A stretch of DNA of 64,000 nt from Diploptera punctata. Lineage: Eukaryota > Arthropoda > Insecta > Blattodea > Blaberidae. This document shows, in pieces, positions 33,150 to 45,021 of this stretch. The stretch lies in assembly GCA_030220185.1 (NCBI GenBank), contig JASPKZ010010273.1, positions 1,528,501 through 1,592,500 of the forward strand, written 5' to 3'. The notes beneath the pieces were generated by a model. It worked only from the letters and a program-made list of their open reading frames with translations. It was not told where the DNA came from and did not search any database. The position numbers and the translations under genes were made by a program. Within the stretch, counting starts at the first letter, position 1, and every line of letters begins with the position of its first letter.

Positions 33150-33226
33150 TTTGTCCGGTGGTGTAATGGATAGCACGCTGGAGAACCAATCCAAAAATCC
33201 GGGTTCAAATCCCGTTCAGGCATTTA
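33150..33226 (+). tRNA. tRNA-like sequence (pseudo-tRNA or SINE head)
   Basis: Has an A-box-like GGTGTAATGGATAGCAC and a B-box GGGTTCAAATCCC at tRNA spacing. A D-arm GTGT/GCAC and a 4-bp T-arm stem form. The acceptor stem has one mismatch, and the anticodon loop has A instead of U at position 33 with no convincing anticodon. I regard it as degenerate. Confidence 0.4.
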
Positions 33227-33304
33227 TTTTTCATATGTCATATATATATATATCAATGTTATCTTATGATGGAGAATTATATGTAAGGAAAGAAACAAAA
33301 AATG

Positions 33305-33395
33305 TTTGCAGTGGGAGTCTGCGTGGAGAAGATGGTATCTCACTAATGTACAAAGTTAGATGTCTTGGGTTCAAATCCCGCCGTTCTGGCGTTAA
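33305..33395 (+). tRNA. Second tRNA-like sequence
   Basis: GGGTTCAAATCCCGCC forms a T-arm/B-box. Upstream GGAGAAGATGGTATCTCAC is a weak A-box. The cloverleaf is poor. It lies about 80 bp after the first, separated by TA repeats. Confidence 0.25.
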
Positions 33396-33399
33396 TTTC

Positions 33400-34610
33400 G
33401 CTTTTCTTATAATGTGTGTATATGTATCAACTGCATGTTCTCGCCGAATTTCCTCAGCAAAAGGTCCAGTATGGTACTCGTGTCAGTTTAAAGAATACTT
33501 ATGAGTTGGCAACGGGATCTCTGAAGACTAGAACGAGTAATGGAAAATATTAACATTTTTAGCTAACCAGGACGAAACTTTCCTTCAAATCTATGATCCG
33601 TTTGAATGTAAAATATGTTCTTCTCTTAGGAAATTTTAGTTAGTTTTCAGTAAGTTCTGAAGTCTATACAAATATAAAATGGTTATCATAATTACACTAA
33701 CAATTTTTTATAGTCGACTGGGAAAAAAAATTATTACAACATTTTAACTTCGCATAGAAAATAAACCACTTCAAAGATATAAAAAAAGATTTATGTTCTA
33801 TATTGAAGCATTGGATCCATTAGTGAAGCAGGAAGTGGACGCCGAAATTTGCTTCTGTCGCCATATTGAAGATCTGTTTTTGTTTTGGGAACGTGCTGGG
33901 TTTGAGTAATTTTATCAACTTTATGTTAATATAAAATTGATTTGCATATCATAAGTAATTACATTCTGCATTATGGCGAATTCTTAATTTATATTGGGAC
34001 TGTAGTTTTTCTTATTATCGAAGAGAGTAAAGAACAATTGATGTGTCAGTACATTAGCGTATATTCAGAGATTCGTTATATTTTTATTATTACGTTTAAT
34101 TGCATTAAACATTTTTAGATGTGCTATTATGAGCGTTTTGATTTCACAAATACTGCTAAAATTTTTAAGAATATAAATAGCATAAATCAACGTTATATAT
34201 GATTTTAAATTTTATCCGGGTTATAGGTTATCGGATTACAAATACCTCATTAATTAGGCTATTTCACATTGCTTTAAATATACCCACAAACAGAATATTA
34301 TTACTTTTCTGTTACACGTTTCTTCATATTAATAAATATTTATTAGGCATAGATTTAAGCTTGGATAATAGTGCGAAATAAACGTAAATTATTTCAAACC
34401 ATATTGGAAAGTTAATACTCCAGAAATAACTTGGCAGTAACCTGCTCATGAACATATAGGCCTAAATAAATATTTAACATTGAGCTTTAATTGAACAAGA
34501 GAATAAATAAATACACATTTTTATTACTTAATTTATACTTTAAATAATCTACTATTTTTTTCTTGAACCAAAGTTATTTTCAATGGATACATTTAATCAA
34601 TTTAGGTCTG
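33400..34610. other. No recognisable feature
   Basis: AT-rich; the 60-codon frame at 34199 lacks known motifs. Confidence 0.4.
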
Positions 34611-34624
34611 CAATACAAATTCGT

Positions 34625-34905
34625 AAGGGCACGCAATAACCTAGTTAAGGTAATATGCCACAAGCCGGAAGACGGATGGTTCGAGTCTCGGTGGAATCAG
34701 AGTTTTTAAACTCTCACAGACTTTCTGGCGGCATAGGGGTGGACTAAGTCTCTAACGGAAATGAGTACCAGATTTATGATCTGGGGGTAAAGGCTGTCAT
34801 CTCACAGGGCTCGCAACCCAGCTGGCATCTCGTGCCGATCGTCTTAACAGGCAAGAGCCTTAACCTCCTACTGCCACAAGGAGTGAAATGGGATCATTTT
34901 CCCTT
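34625..34905 (+). mobile_element. SINE family B, copy 3
   Basis: Plus-strand copy with a tRNA-like head (GGTTAAGG-like box decayed, B-box GGTTCGAGTC) and the shared body (TTTCTGGCGGCA, GAGTACCAGA). It is flanked by a perfect 13-bp duplication AATACAAATTCGT at 34612-34624 and 34906-34918. Confidence 0.9.
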
Positions 34906-34919
34906 AATACAAATTCGTG

Positions 34920-35194
34920 AAATATGTTACGTTCGATCTCTTCTGGTTTACCCTATATTCCCCACTTGCTGTCTGGATTTTTACTGTGATATTTCTAATA
35001 AGAACCAAACAATAAACATATAAATAATCAAAACTTGGGTAAAATTTCGAAGTATTTTGCATTGAACAATATGTCTATACTGGGCTGATCATTGAATATC
35101 ATTACCGTACTATTTAACATTTCATACTTATACAGAATTGACTGGTGTCCTGATTTTAAAGTGGATTTAAATTGATTGATTATACAATTTATTC
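34920..35194. other. No recognisable feature
   Basis: Nothing seen. Confidence 0.4.
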
Positions 35195-35600
35195 CCACCG
35201 CTGCCTCTCGAGGTAACGTCGTTGCCTCGAAAACAGCGGACCCGGGTTCCATCCACGATCGGGACATGTTTCCTGGGCGAGGTTTCTTCGATATTTCCTC
35301 ACCTGTAAGACAAATGTCAGGAAACTTTAAGGCCCAAATGGTCCCCGAACATCATCTGATCATCCATATCATCCTCGTCCTTTTTAGTTATGAGTCTTGT
35401 CTTAAATGGAGAGTTGTCTTCTAGGTGGCCCTGGCATTGAGCTGATCGCTCATTCGGAGAGGCCCTCCTGTTCCTTGCGTGGTCAGAAACGTATATGATC
35501 CCGATTTTAAATGCTCTGCCGACATGTCGTGTCCCCCTGGTGACGTGGGGAAGTAAAATTACTTATAATAAATGAGAGGTTAAACTAAGGCAAAGAAACA
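35195..35600 (+). mobile_element. tRNA-derived SINE, family C, fullest copy
   Basis: The head CCACCGCTGCCTCTCGAGGT..CGT and B-box GGGTTCCATCC are followed by the conserved AGACAAATGTCAGGAAACTT, GCTCATTCGGAGAGGCCCTC and TGAGAGGTTAAACTAA blocks. The minus-strand copy at 59455-59640 shows the same head with B-box GATTCGATTCCC. No clear target duplication. Confidence 0.8.
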
Positions 35601-35604
35601 GACA

Positions 35605-36220
35605 AATAGGTCTAATTTATGCTACAAAAGTTACAATGAGCTTGTATGTTGTTTAAAGAATATTTCTCTGGCAATCAATTTAACATAATTTATTCACAGT
35701 TGCCACAAAAAAATATATATATTATGTTTGAATGAACTTCCGGCATTTCAAAACTCGTTATTGTGAAGACATTTAATTTCATATTATTAAGAATACACTT
35801 TTTTTTAGATCAGTATGCGAAGTTTCTTAATTTGAGACCGCGCCCATCGTGCGTGTTAAAGGTGAGAACCTTGCTTGAATATTTAACCTACTCCACATAT
35901 GAAAGGCATTAATACAGTACTCATTGTAAAATGTATTCGCTCGAGTTACTGCTTTTATAGTACATACTTTTATGCAACAGTTGTTCATTGCAATTCTGCT
36001 ATTTTATGCCACATCTGTTTTCAGAGTTCAATTCAAATTAAAAATTACAATTTCCCGCAAATTGTTATAATATACCTTGCTGAAAGGCAGTATGAGAATA
36101 TTGTTTAAAACATGTTTTTTATATTATTCTTGAGCATTCAAGTGCTCTTAGAATTTCAAAAACTTATGTCTCCAGGAATTTATTTCCCTCAAATTTATTT
36201 AACATCGTTCTGCAGTCATT
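35605..36220. other. No recognisable feature
   Basis: Nothing recognised, apart from poly-A/T tracts. Confidence 0.4.
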
Positions 36221-36221
36221 A

Positions 36222-36385
36222 ATTTGGGGTGGCCCTCCATGACCTTGTGTAGTCAAAAAAGTATGTGATCCATAGTTTAAAATCCATCACTTGATAGGTC
36301 GTGCCACTGTAAGGTCCGGATGGCGTGTGGAATGTAAAAAAAAAATAACTAAGGTGAGAGGCTAAACCAAGTTAATGGATTAATT
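36222..36385 (+). mobile_element. SINE family C, 3' fragment
   Basis: Contains GGTGGCCCTCCATGACCTTG, GTGCCACTGTAAGGTCCGGA and GGTGAGAGGCTAAACCAA, corresponding to the 3' half of 12570-12930. Confidence 0.7.
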
Positions 36386-36389
36386 ATTT

Positions 36390-36665
36390 CAGTTTGTCTA
36401 TTTGTATTACCATACATTTTAACAAAAAATATTATTTTTTTAAGTTAGGCTATTAGTATTGATTTCGGTCTACTATAGCTTAACTTGCTTCTTTGTTATT
36501 GTTGTGCAGGGAATTCGGAGTCTATTGAATTACAGCATCTTTGTTAACATAAAATCTACTTTGATACTAAATAATCACATTTACTAGCCTACAGTCATAG
36601 TTTTGAAATGATTTATGTAGCCTAAAATATATTTTAATTTTTGCCTTAATTAAATAGATAATGTA
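36390..36665. other. No recognisable feature
   Basis: Nothing seen. Confidence 0.4.
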
Positions 36666-36667
36666 TG

Positions 36668-37010
36668 TGAAACCTGGACATTAACAAAGGCAGATAGTAA
36701 ACAAACAGAGGCTGCTGAAATGAAGATGTCGAGAGCAATAGCAGGATACCAAAGGACCGATAAAAAGAACAACGAAGATATAAGAACAGAACTTATTATA
36801 TTTAATCTCTGTGAAAGAATAAAATATTATCAAAATGCTTATCTTCAGTACGTATTACGAATGAATGAACAGCGCATACCAAGAAGAATGTATAATTATA
36901 AACCAAAAGGGAGAAGATTGTTGGGAAGACCATTGAAGAGATGGAAGGACCAATTCGACCTATAATGAGATCGGAACAGGCTATTGGGCTTAATCCTTGT
37001 TGTTGATGAT
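36668..37010 (+). mobile_element. LINE family B-like 3' tail
   Basis: The 81-codon frame from 36720 reads MKMSRAIAGYQRTDKKNNED, ERIKYYQNAYLQYVLRMNEQ, RIPRRMYNYKPKGRRLLGRP and LKRWKDQFDL. It has the layout of the other tails (RM..RIPR...P.GRR..GRP..RW). It ends with GGGCTTAATCC and GTTGTTGATGAT, as family B does. Confidence 0.75.
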
Positions 37011-37014
37011 AAAT

Positions 37015-38850
37015 AGATATCGTAGGTGCGCGAATCACTAATTTATTTTATCTCCCTATTGCGATAGGCCTAGAAGACCATTGGCCTACCGTCCGGCTAC
37101 GCATCTACATGCGTTAATCACAGAGGTGTACGATCGCAAAGCAAGTGATCATGAGTATGGTTCCCCAGCCATTGGATCTAGATTGCTCAACCCAGAGCCT
37201 CTATTAGTTGTAGCTAACCAAATTCCTCATGATGCTGGGTGAGAACCGAACCCATACTGGCTGAAATTCCATGAGAAAATTTCTTCCACACATTGGGATC
37301 TCGAACCAGTCCAAGCCCCTTGGCTCTGCGCAAAAGCGCTCGGCTTCGGAGCGGGGAATATATACAGATCCTCTTACTTTTACTGCATTTCTTAAAGATT
37401 TCTTTTACAAAAATCAGATACATTTGAGAATTACTAAAGAAAATGAACATGTGAAATACGAGTACATTATATTGATAAATGGTTCACTTTGCTGTGCAGA
37501 TAAATAAACACAAATGCATTCGGATTGAGTGGTCATATATGCACAAAAAAAAGAAAAAAGAAGCGAAGACAAGTTGCCAGCTGTTGGGAAAAGACCCTTG
37601 CGTGACGTAAACAAAGGAACTCTATTATGGAATGTAATTGTCTTTTTATTTTCATCTTCTCCGTTGTTTTCAATTTTAATTTGATGGGCTGTATATTTTG
37701 CTGTAGTAATGCATTTTCTTGTACACTACACCAATGAAAGATAAGGCTGCTTGTGTTCAACTCGTGTACATACCTATTGATTTAATGTCCTGTTCCTTTA
37801 ATCTAACTTCTATATTTAAAAGTTATCTAAAATTAAATTCCAGAGTTGTGAAAAATATAAATAATTCCAAATTATCATGAAAATAAAGAATTTGTCGTTC
37901 AACGCACTTTACTAGGAATATGGTGTCGTTTCCATTGCCTTCTGTCTAAGCAGTCCTTTTCTTCTAATCCCCTTCCTTTCGGATAATGTTCTTCCAACAG
38001 TTTTTAAATCACCCCAATCTCTTTTGCCCTGTTGATATTCATTCTAAAATATTCTTTGGCCATCTTGTGTTGTCCATCTTGTTAAGAATATTTGAGATAT
38101 TTTGAGTACGAAAACCCAACGACTTCCATAAATATTTCCTAATAATTAGATGTAATATCAGATAAACCGTTGATTAAAAATTTAGCAGTGCCCATTTTCA
38201 CATTTTACATCTGATTTCGTTCTATTGATTTTCATTATGTTTCTCTATGAATCTCATGACTTAACCTACAGTATTAAAAAAAATATTAGTTAAGAAATTG
38301 AAGTAATAGCTAAAAATTCTTTATTTACTTATAATTTCTATCAAGAACAATCGAATGGATCTTGCAAACCTTTCAGTTTTTATGTGGCTTGAATTTGCTT
38401 TATTGGACGTGTTGGAAGTCCATGAATGATTCTGGGCATCGGAGAGATGAACTTTTTTTCTCCACTCTTTTTAGTCCAGGCTTGCCCAGAGTCTCATTCA
38501 GCCTCCTACGAATGAACATTGAGAACTTTTTTGGAAATAAATTGGCCAGGCTTTAGAGCTAAGAATCTTTTATCCTTAAATTCATCCCATAGAACTTTAT
38601 AATCAGTTAATAGAATACCTTTATCTTAATAGTTATGAAAATTATCTTGATTCTCTTCCAAAATATTCATTTTCGATTTTCATCGAATCAGTTTTATTTT
38701 TGAGATTTGTTCGGCGGATTGAACTTTAAGACAAATGATAGGTTGTCAACAGTTTGTTAATTCAGTCTACTGACGGCGCAGTTATTTGGCCTTAGAATTA
38801 CAAGAGATTTAATAAATAAAGACATTAGAAGGAAAATAAGTTAATACATT
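37015..38850. other. Mostly unassigned; one tRNA-like minus-strand patch
   Basis: Between about 37285 and 37360 the minus strand has GGTTCGAGATCC (B-box-like) downstream of CCGAAGCCGAGCGC, which could be a SINE or tRNA relic. The rest, including short frames at 37271-37507 and 38362-38556, is unrecognised. Confidence 0.25.
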
Positions 38851-38854
38851 TATA

Positions 38855-39949
38855 TAGGGTACCCGGCGTGCGCTGCTACACCTAAATAAATTGTAAAGTA
38901 TTTTTGCATTTAGTTGAATAAGTAAAAGGACAAATAAATATAAATGTATATATTAAAAGTATAGAACAGGTGTCTAGTTTCAAATATTTGGGCTGTGATG
39001 TTGGCTACAATGTGGAAAGAGATATTGACTCCAAAATAAATAAATTCAGACGGTGTGTGGAACAATACAGAGAACATTCATAAATAAAATTAGAAAAGAA
39101 ACCAAGATAAAAATGTATAATGTTATGGCGGTTCCCACAATATTGTATGGATGTGAAACTTGGGCTCCAGTGAAAAGACAGAAGGATAGAATACAGACGG
39201 CAGAGATGCGGTTCCTAAGACAAGTAAAAGGATGTACAAGACTTGCTAGAATAAGGAATGAGGATATAAGAGAAGAATTGAAAGTACAGCCTTTATTGGA
39301 TAAATTCACGAATTACAGACAGAAATGGATTGATCACATGGATGGAATGAGTAAGGAGAGATATCCATTGTTAGCAAGAAATTATCAAGCAAGAGGAAGG
39401 CGTGATATTGGAAGACCTAGAAGACGTTGGACTGATGCATTATGAAGTCGGAACGGGCAATTGCCTAATCCCTGGAGTGATGATGATGATATAGTTATTA
39501 TTTTTAGATACCCCGTGCTGATTATCCGGCGTTGCCCGGGAATCTACGCATCCCGATGTACTTCATAAATGAGCTGAAAGACAAAATTCGTTATTTTGAG
39601 TTATCTATAAAAGAATACCCGCCATTCTCTGCTATGCTTGCCCGGGAATCTATTTATCCCAATCTTCTTGGCATCAATGAAATACAAAAATGTTTATTGT
39701 GAGTTATCCTTAAAAGATAAACATGTGATGTCGCGGACTTTTCTGTAGAGTGTTTGAGATATTCAATTCAGTGTTTTTCACTACAAGGATATTTTTAAGG
39801 GTGTAGGAGTTGAGTAACTCAACTCTCTTATAGCCTATGTTCATCCCGGGAATCTCCTGAACATTTTGCAAAAAATCCATCACAATCGGATCAACGGTAT
39901 GGCCGCTCATAAAGAACAAACAAACAAACATTAATTTTTATATATTAGA
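38855..39949 (-). mobile_element. Helitron-like element 2, interrupted by a LINE
   Basis: The minus strand starts TCTAATATATAAAAATTAAT immediately after an A (39949), with GTTTGTTTGTTTG next. It shares the body with the other copies and ends near 38855 after GTAGCAGCGCACGCCGGGTA. The hairpin-like CAGCGCACGCCGG sits close to the end, as in Helitrons, but the terminal CTAG is decayed. The LINE at 38961-39494 splits it. Confidence 0.6.
38961..39494 (+). mobile_element. LINE family B, well-preserved 3' tail
   Basis: A 130-codon frame from 39053 contains CGTIQRTFINKIRKETKIKM, YNVMAVPTILYGCETW, EMRFLRQVKGCTRL and RWTDAL at the stop. An earlier frame adds EQVSSFKYLGCDVG-like sequence. This is the C-terminal tail of a non-LTR reverse transcriptase, missing the catalytic domain. 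The 3' end is a (GAT)n tail. It lies inside a Helitron-like element, whose homology resumes at 39495. Confidence 0.9.
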
Positions 39950-39951
39950 TT

Positions 39952-42515
39952 ATAAAATACACGTTTCATTCAAGATTACTCCACGAACATGTACTATTAA
40001 CAATATTATATCAACATGACCCGGAAGTAGATACTTATTGGGATATTTGCTAGCACTCGTAAATGGGTGGCTTGTTTAAAATACTAAACAACAGTTCTAT
40101 AAAACTAAACAGGAGCCAGTAATGTATTAATAACAAGTAAAATAACTATTAAATGAGGTAGCCGTCATGAAAATGAAAGACACTAATATAACGACGAAGT
40201 AAACTACTACCAATCATCCATTTAAAGCCCATGTCGATATAACTTGCTTTTTTTCCCTTCTGCTTATGTACTGGTGTCCAACACTGAAATAATATTTTCT
40301 GTATTTTTTAAACGTTCTGAATTAAGCAGAGTCCATTGTCTTTTGATCCATCTTTTATGTCATCTTGCGATCACATGATCTCTCACACCGCATCTTATAT
40401 AGTATGATAGAAAATGCATTCATCGCTTAATTTACCCAACTTTGCGCCGTAAATAAATTCGGTGCAAATTCTACAGTTTAGCCGATTTAATTATCGTAGT
40501 TATTAGTCCCTTTAAATGGTTCTTCCGTCATTTTTAACTTAACCAAATGTTGGAACACTCATCCAGTTATTAACCGGTTTGCTTATTTTTCACGTGCGAT
40601 TATTTGTGAAAGAATGAGAAAGAGTGGAAAATATATCAGTTAAATTAAGCAGAACATCATACCGAATGAAATTTGTATTTGCTTCCTCATATTCCATGTT
40701 TCAGCTGAAAGAATTTCCTCTTATTTGATAATTGTGAATGGCTATTTTGTTCATACGCAAGGTAATAGTCTTATATGGATCAATCCAATTTACAGCCCAT
40801 GTCTATTTGGACCAATTACAGTAACTATCACTGAAATATTGTCGAAATGAAATTGTCAAACCTGATGCGCAATTGGCGAACCTGATTGACAAATGTTTTG
40901 GATTTGTAAGCTACAGAACATGGAAAGTCATTTATCCGAACATTTTTAAACAACAACATCAATTAATATTATATAAATTGTGTAACTTATTTCCATATTA
41001 TTAATAGGACTTATCTTTTATTAAAATGTACATTCACTAAATAATATTTTAAAATATCACGCGAGTTTTCATCTCTGTGAACAATTTGCTCCGTGCCGAT
41101 GCACTCTCATGTCCGGAATGTCGACAAAATGAGATCTATTGTGGTATTGCTCTTGATAATACATAATACATTCCGAACAAATTTGAGTCTATTTCTGTAA
41201 CTTTATTCAGTCCACATGGTATTATTACATTCTTATCCTGGCAATTTCAGACATCTCTTATCCCAATTATTCAGAATTTACTCTAACTCTGACGTCACAC
41301 TGGACGACTTTCAACGGCGATCTAACTCTTAGCAAACAAATTACCAGAGAGCAAGTTGTCATTAAACAAAATAAAATTAATTACATCTAAATTAAAAGTA
41401 AAGTTTAATATTTTGATTCAATTATAATTATGTTAGAACATTAAATTTGTAAATACACAAAAGCCTATGATCAGAAACAAATGGTTGTGTAATTGCTGAG
41501 CGTGGGAGAAAAGTGAATGATTGGAGATAATGTGTCCTTGACAATACAAAGCATATGGATTCTCCAAGGTAAAGTGCGCATGCCCGCCCTCACCGCCGGG
41601 TTTGGTTATACACTTTATTAAATATTACGTAATTTACTTTTAATTTCTAATATTGGGAGGGACACATAAGTTGAGAATAAATTTAACGTATGGTTAATTT
41701 TCCTTATAAAAAAGAAGGACATTGAATCCTTTCATGTATGTCTATAACTCCATATAAAATCTGATATGAGACTTTTTTTTTTCAACTAATATAATTCTTT
41801 TGAAATTGGGTCTACTTAAGAACGAGAGACGAAGAAGGAAAGGGAGGAAAACAGAGAGAGGGACAGAGAGACATTTGCACATATTTTTAAAGTTAGTTAT
41901 GTAAGTTTACTATATCTTATTGTTTTAACAATCTGTTCAACGTACCAACTATTGAACCGTTCATATTTTAAATTGTAATTTTTTATGGTTTATGGATGGT
42001 TTTGCATTCTTAGTATTACATTTGTTGAAAGAAAAATGCGAAGTTTATTCATAAATTGTAAAACAGTGATTGGAATACTAATAGTAAGATTGTAATATTG
42101 TTATTTATGATATGTATAGGCGACTACGTTGCTCCTGTTGCACTCAAAGGTTTCAATATAATCGAATTTTAAACACATTCAAATATATTTGGAACATATT
42201 TTCATGCCTCGTAGATTTATTCTTAATATCCTCAGCTGTGCCAAGTTTGGCCGTCATGCCCATCTTTCAACAATGAATGGATTACACATTATAAGATTGC
42301 TTGTATGCCCAATTAAATGTATTATTAGAAAATTGTAGTATTTTATTAAACTTTAGCACTTGACAGTGAAGACCCTCCTAATAAAATCTGACATTATTTT
42401 AATCAATATTTCGTAAATCAAAATGAGTTTGTTGATTTTTAAATCGAATGTTTACTTGAAGGTTTCATTTATGGACAGATTTTAAAACGGTATTAAAATA
42501 TAATATATTATGTAA
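39952..42515. other. Longest featureless stretch
   Basis: About 2.5 kb with no open frame, repeat or RNA feature that I recognise. Around 41820-41870 it is purine rich (GAGA). It may be old unique intergenic or intron sequence. Confidence 0.45.
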
Positions 42516-42519
42516 AATG

Positions 42520-42785
42520 TACAAGTTATTGAAGAAAGAAGACTGAAATGGTTTGTCCACGTAAAGAGGATGTCAGATGAGAGGATGCCTAAGATTATAT
42601 TATATTTTGAAGCGGAGGGCAACAGAAGAAAGGCGAGTCCAAAAAACGGCGGGTTCAAGGAGTGCATAGGAGTATAGTTTCGAGAAAGTTAACAGAGAGT
42701 GATGCAGAGAATAGGAATTATGGAGTAAAATTTACAATTGGTTGTAGGAAAACTACTATAATGTAGAGAAATTCGTAATGAAGAA
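42520..42785 (+). mobile_element. LINE family C 3' tail
   Basis: The plus strand reads EERRLKWFVHVKRMSDERMP, then a decayed GNRRKASP, and a 3' UTR (GGTTCAAGGAGTGCATAGGA, GAAAACTACTATAATGTAGA) shared with 61116-61258. 5' truncated. Confidence 0.75.
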
Positions 42786-42789
42786 GAAG

Positions 42790-43635
42790 TAATATATAAA
42801 ACATATGTATTAAATATACTAACTTTAACTCCGTTTCTTTATTTTTCATGTGCTGTATTTTCCTTCAAACTCCTTTACAGAAAATACACTGAAGGAATAA
42901 GCATTATTAGGAGTGTAAACGAATATGTATTCTAGAAATTACGATATACCTGTCCATGTATATTTGTTTACCGCAAATTAATCTTTTGAATTTGTAATGA
43001 AGGCTATAAATGGATATTGGTCGGTATTCTGGATTGAAATTTACTTCACTCTGATTTTCATGGTCACTCCCACAAGCGGTTAGTAGAGACGGACATTTAT
43101 TTCCTTTCACACGTATCCTGGAGTGTAGGCACCCCGCTGAGCTCGCACCTCGCCCTCCATAGTACAATCATTTATTAATACAGAACAGTTTTAAATAGAA
43201 CTGACAAGTGTACTCCATGTTTTGTATCAACCAGATCTTCATAACAAGATTTTCATATTGAAATTTCATGTTTTTTAAGTTTTGCAATATTACTTTGAGT
43301 GCCTTAAAGCAATAGTCCACAGTTTCACCAATTTAAACAGTTCTTAATAACCATAAAATGTTCAGGATAGTAGAGGGTTACAAGACAGATTATTAATACA
43401 GCCTAATTTAAGTTCACGTGTTTAAGTCTCGATTTAAGTGATGTTTTGAAACCCATCCTTATTGCTTTAATTTTTTTGTCGAATCTGTAATTTCATTCTG
43501 GGAAATTGCTTATAAAATTTTCTGCTCATTATTCTGATTTTTTTGTCCAATGCCACCAGGTCTTTTATGACATTTCTGATTTTATCCCCTGCCATTGGCA
43601 GAATTGTAATCCATTCCTTAGATTGGGGCACCTGG
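42790..43635. other. No recognisable feature
   Basis: An 86-codon minus-strand frame at 42907-43167 has no known motif. Confidence 0.35.
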
Positions 43636-43639
43636 AATT

Positions 43640-43850
43640 TGGAGTTACGTTACCCTGATAATATGATGGATGATAAATATTAATGAAGGGCCAGGGAAGT
43701 CCTTAACTTTAACTTAACCTAAATTTCAGACGATGAAAATAATTCCTTTTAAGGATAAATTCTTATGGTCTGATCGGCAATTGAACCCGGGACCTAATGA
43801 ACCGTAATCAGAAACGATGACCACTATCCCATGAGGCTGGTCTTATTCTG
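43640..43850 (-). mobile_element. SINE-like element, family F
   Basis: The minus strand begins with a tRNA-like head: GCCTCATGGGATAGTGGTCA (A-box) and CCCGGGTTCAATTGCCG (B-box), spaced as in tRNA. Only one copy is seen here. 3' limit approximate. Confidence 0.5.
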
Positions 43851-44109
43851 AATGTGGAAGTAGTGAATTAAACTTAAAAAGCATTGATAGTGTTAATTTT
43901 TAATTTAGAAAGAGGATCAGCTTTATATCAATTATTAAAATTAACATAATTTCACGTAAAACTTAATATCAGTATTCTAGCCGCGGCTCTTGAGTTTATT
44001 GACAATCGGTCTATCAATTAATTTAAAATTTGTAACTCATTACTAGTAGGTCCTAACAATCTTTAAATAATTTGTGTCTTAAGAAATGTTACACCATTTT
44101 TATTATTAA

Positions 44110-44340
44110 TATACAATTTATTTATAAAATAAAATTATCAAAGTTCTATTCATTTTCATAAATATTTATTTTAATCAACATTCATGGCAGCTGTTTCGAT
44201 ACACTGTATCTTCTTCAGATGTATACCACAAATACATTTTCTTATAAGAAAATCGAAACAGCTGTCATGAGTATTGATTAAAATAAAAAATTACGGAAAT
44301 CAATAAAAATTTGATAGTTTTATTTAATAAATAAACAATA
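44110..44340. mobile_element. Inverted pair of PLE-type termini
   Basis: Arms of about 80 bp (44110-44200 and 44255-44340) are inverted copies containing ATCGAAACAGCTG, TTGATTAAAATAAA and a TTTGATAGTTTTATTT-like end. The centre retains a full hammerhead-like motif on the minus strand. The layout matches 28167-28372 though the sequence differs, so it is a different family. Confidence 0.5.
44194..44219 (-). ncRNA. Hammerhead-like motif
   Basis: The minus strand reads CTGAAGA, one extra A, perfect 5-bp stem GATAC/GTATC with a 3-nt loop, then GAAAC. It has the same order and extra base as 5086-5121 but an unrelated stem sequence, consistent with structural conservation. Whether a paired stem III and cleavage site exist is unclear. 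Confidence 0.45.
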
Positions 44341-44344
44341 AGGA

Positions 44345-45010
44345 TTTCTATTGATTACTTAATGTACAATTTTGTTTTTTATCAATGCTTAACCTCCTGA
44401 ATTCCGAGAAAAAAAGATAGATCGTGATAGGCTTATTCTCGCTAAGGACAGTTTTGTTAATATCGTGGGACCCGATGCTTGAAAGAAATAAACTGTGTTG
44501 CTGGAAATATTTTCCTTATTCGGTGCCAATAATTGTATTGGCTCCATTATCTTCAAGAATGTTGATTGCATTTCAAATAGTGTTGGATTATTTATCATGT
44601 CGTTTATAGAAAACGTATTTTATTAACTTCATATTAAGCAATTACGGGAGTCCTCTCTGTTTATTATAGCTGCGGAAATATAAGATATAAAATTCTGATT
44701 CGCATCAATATACTAAAAGCAACATTTTTTGTCTGTACTTACAAATCATGTTGCTCGGGACGGTCCCCACCGCTCCCATGGTGAAAACCGCCCCTGCAAA
44801 TTATATTACCATCAAAACCTATAAGTTATTTTACATTTTGTAACATTTCTTAATACATTCATTTTATTCTTTAAACATTAGGCTTATTTCTCTCAAGACA
44901 TGTATACAGGGAATCCCATATGTCTTCAGTCAATCTTTAAAACTGAGTATTTTGAGATAGTGATATCTGTCGAAAATTTTAATTTAAAATCCAGATATCT
45001 TGAACTATCA
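44345..45010. other. No recognisable feature
   Basis: A minus-strand piece near 44520-44580 reads AINILEDNGANTIIGTE but ends in a stop and lacks splice or repeat context. Not assigned. Confidence 0.3.
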
Positions 45011-45021
45011 TTAACTATGAG

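Noticed and set aside
33150..33226. Functional tRNA gene
   Set aside because: Mismatch in the acceptor stem, no U33, no credible anticodon.
38362..38556. Possible gene in a 64-codon frame
   Set aside because: No motif, no matching copy and no context.
44520..44580. Host exon reading AINILEDNGANTIIGTE on the minus strand
   Set aside because: The stretch is short, ends in a stop, and has no splice sites or family that I can name.
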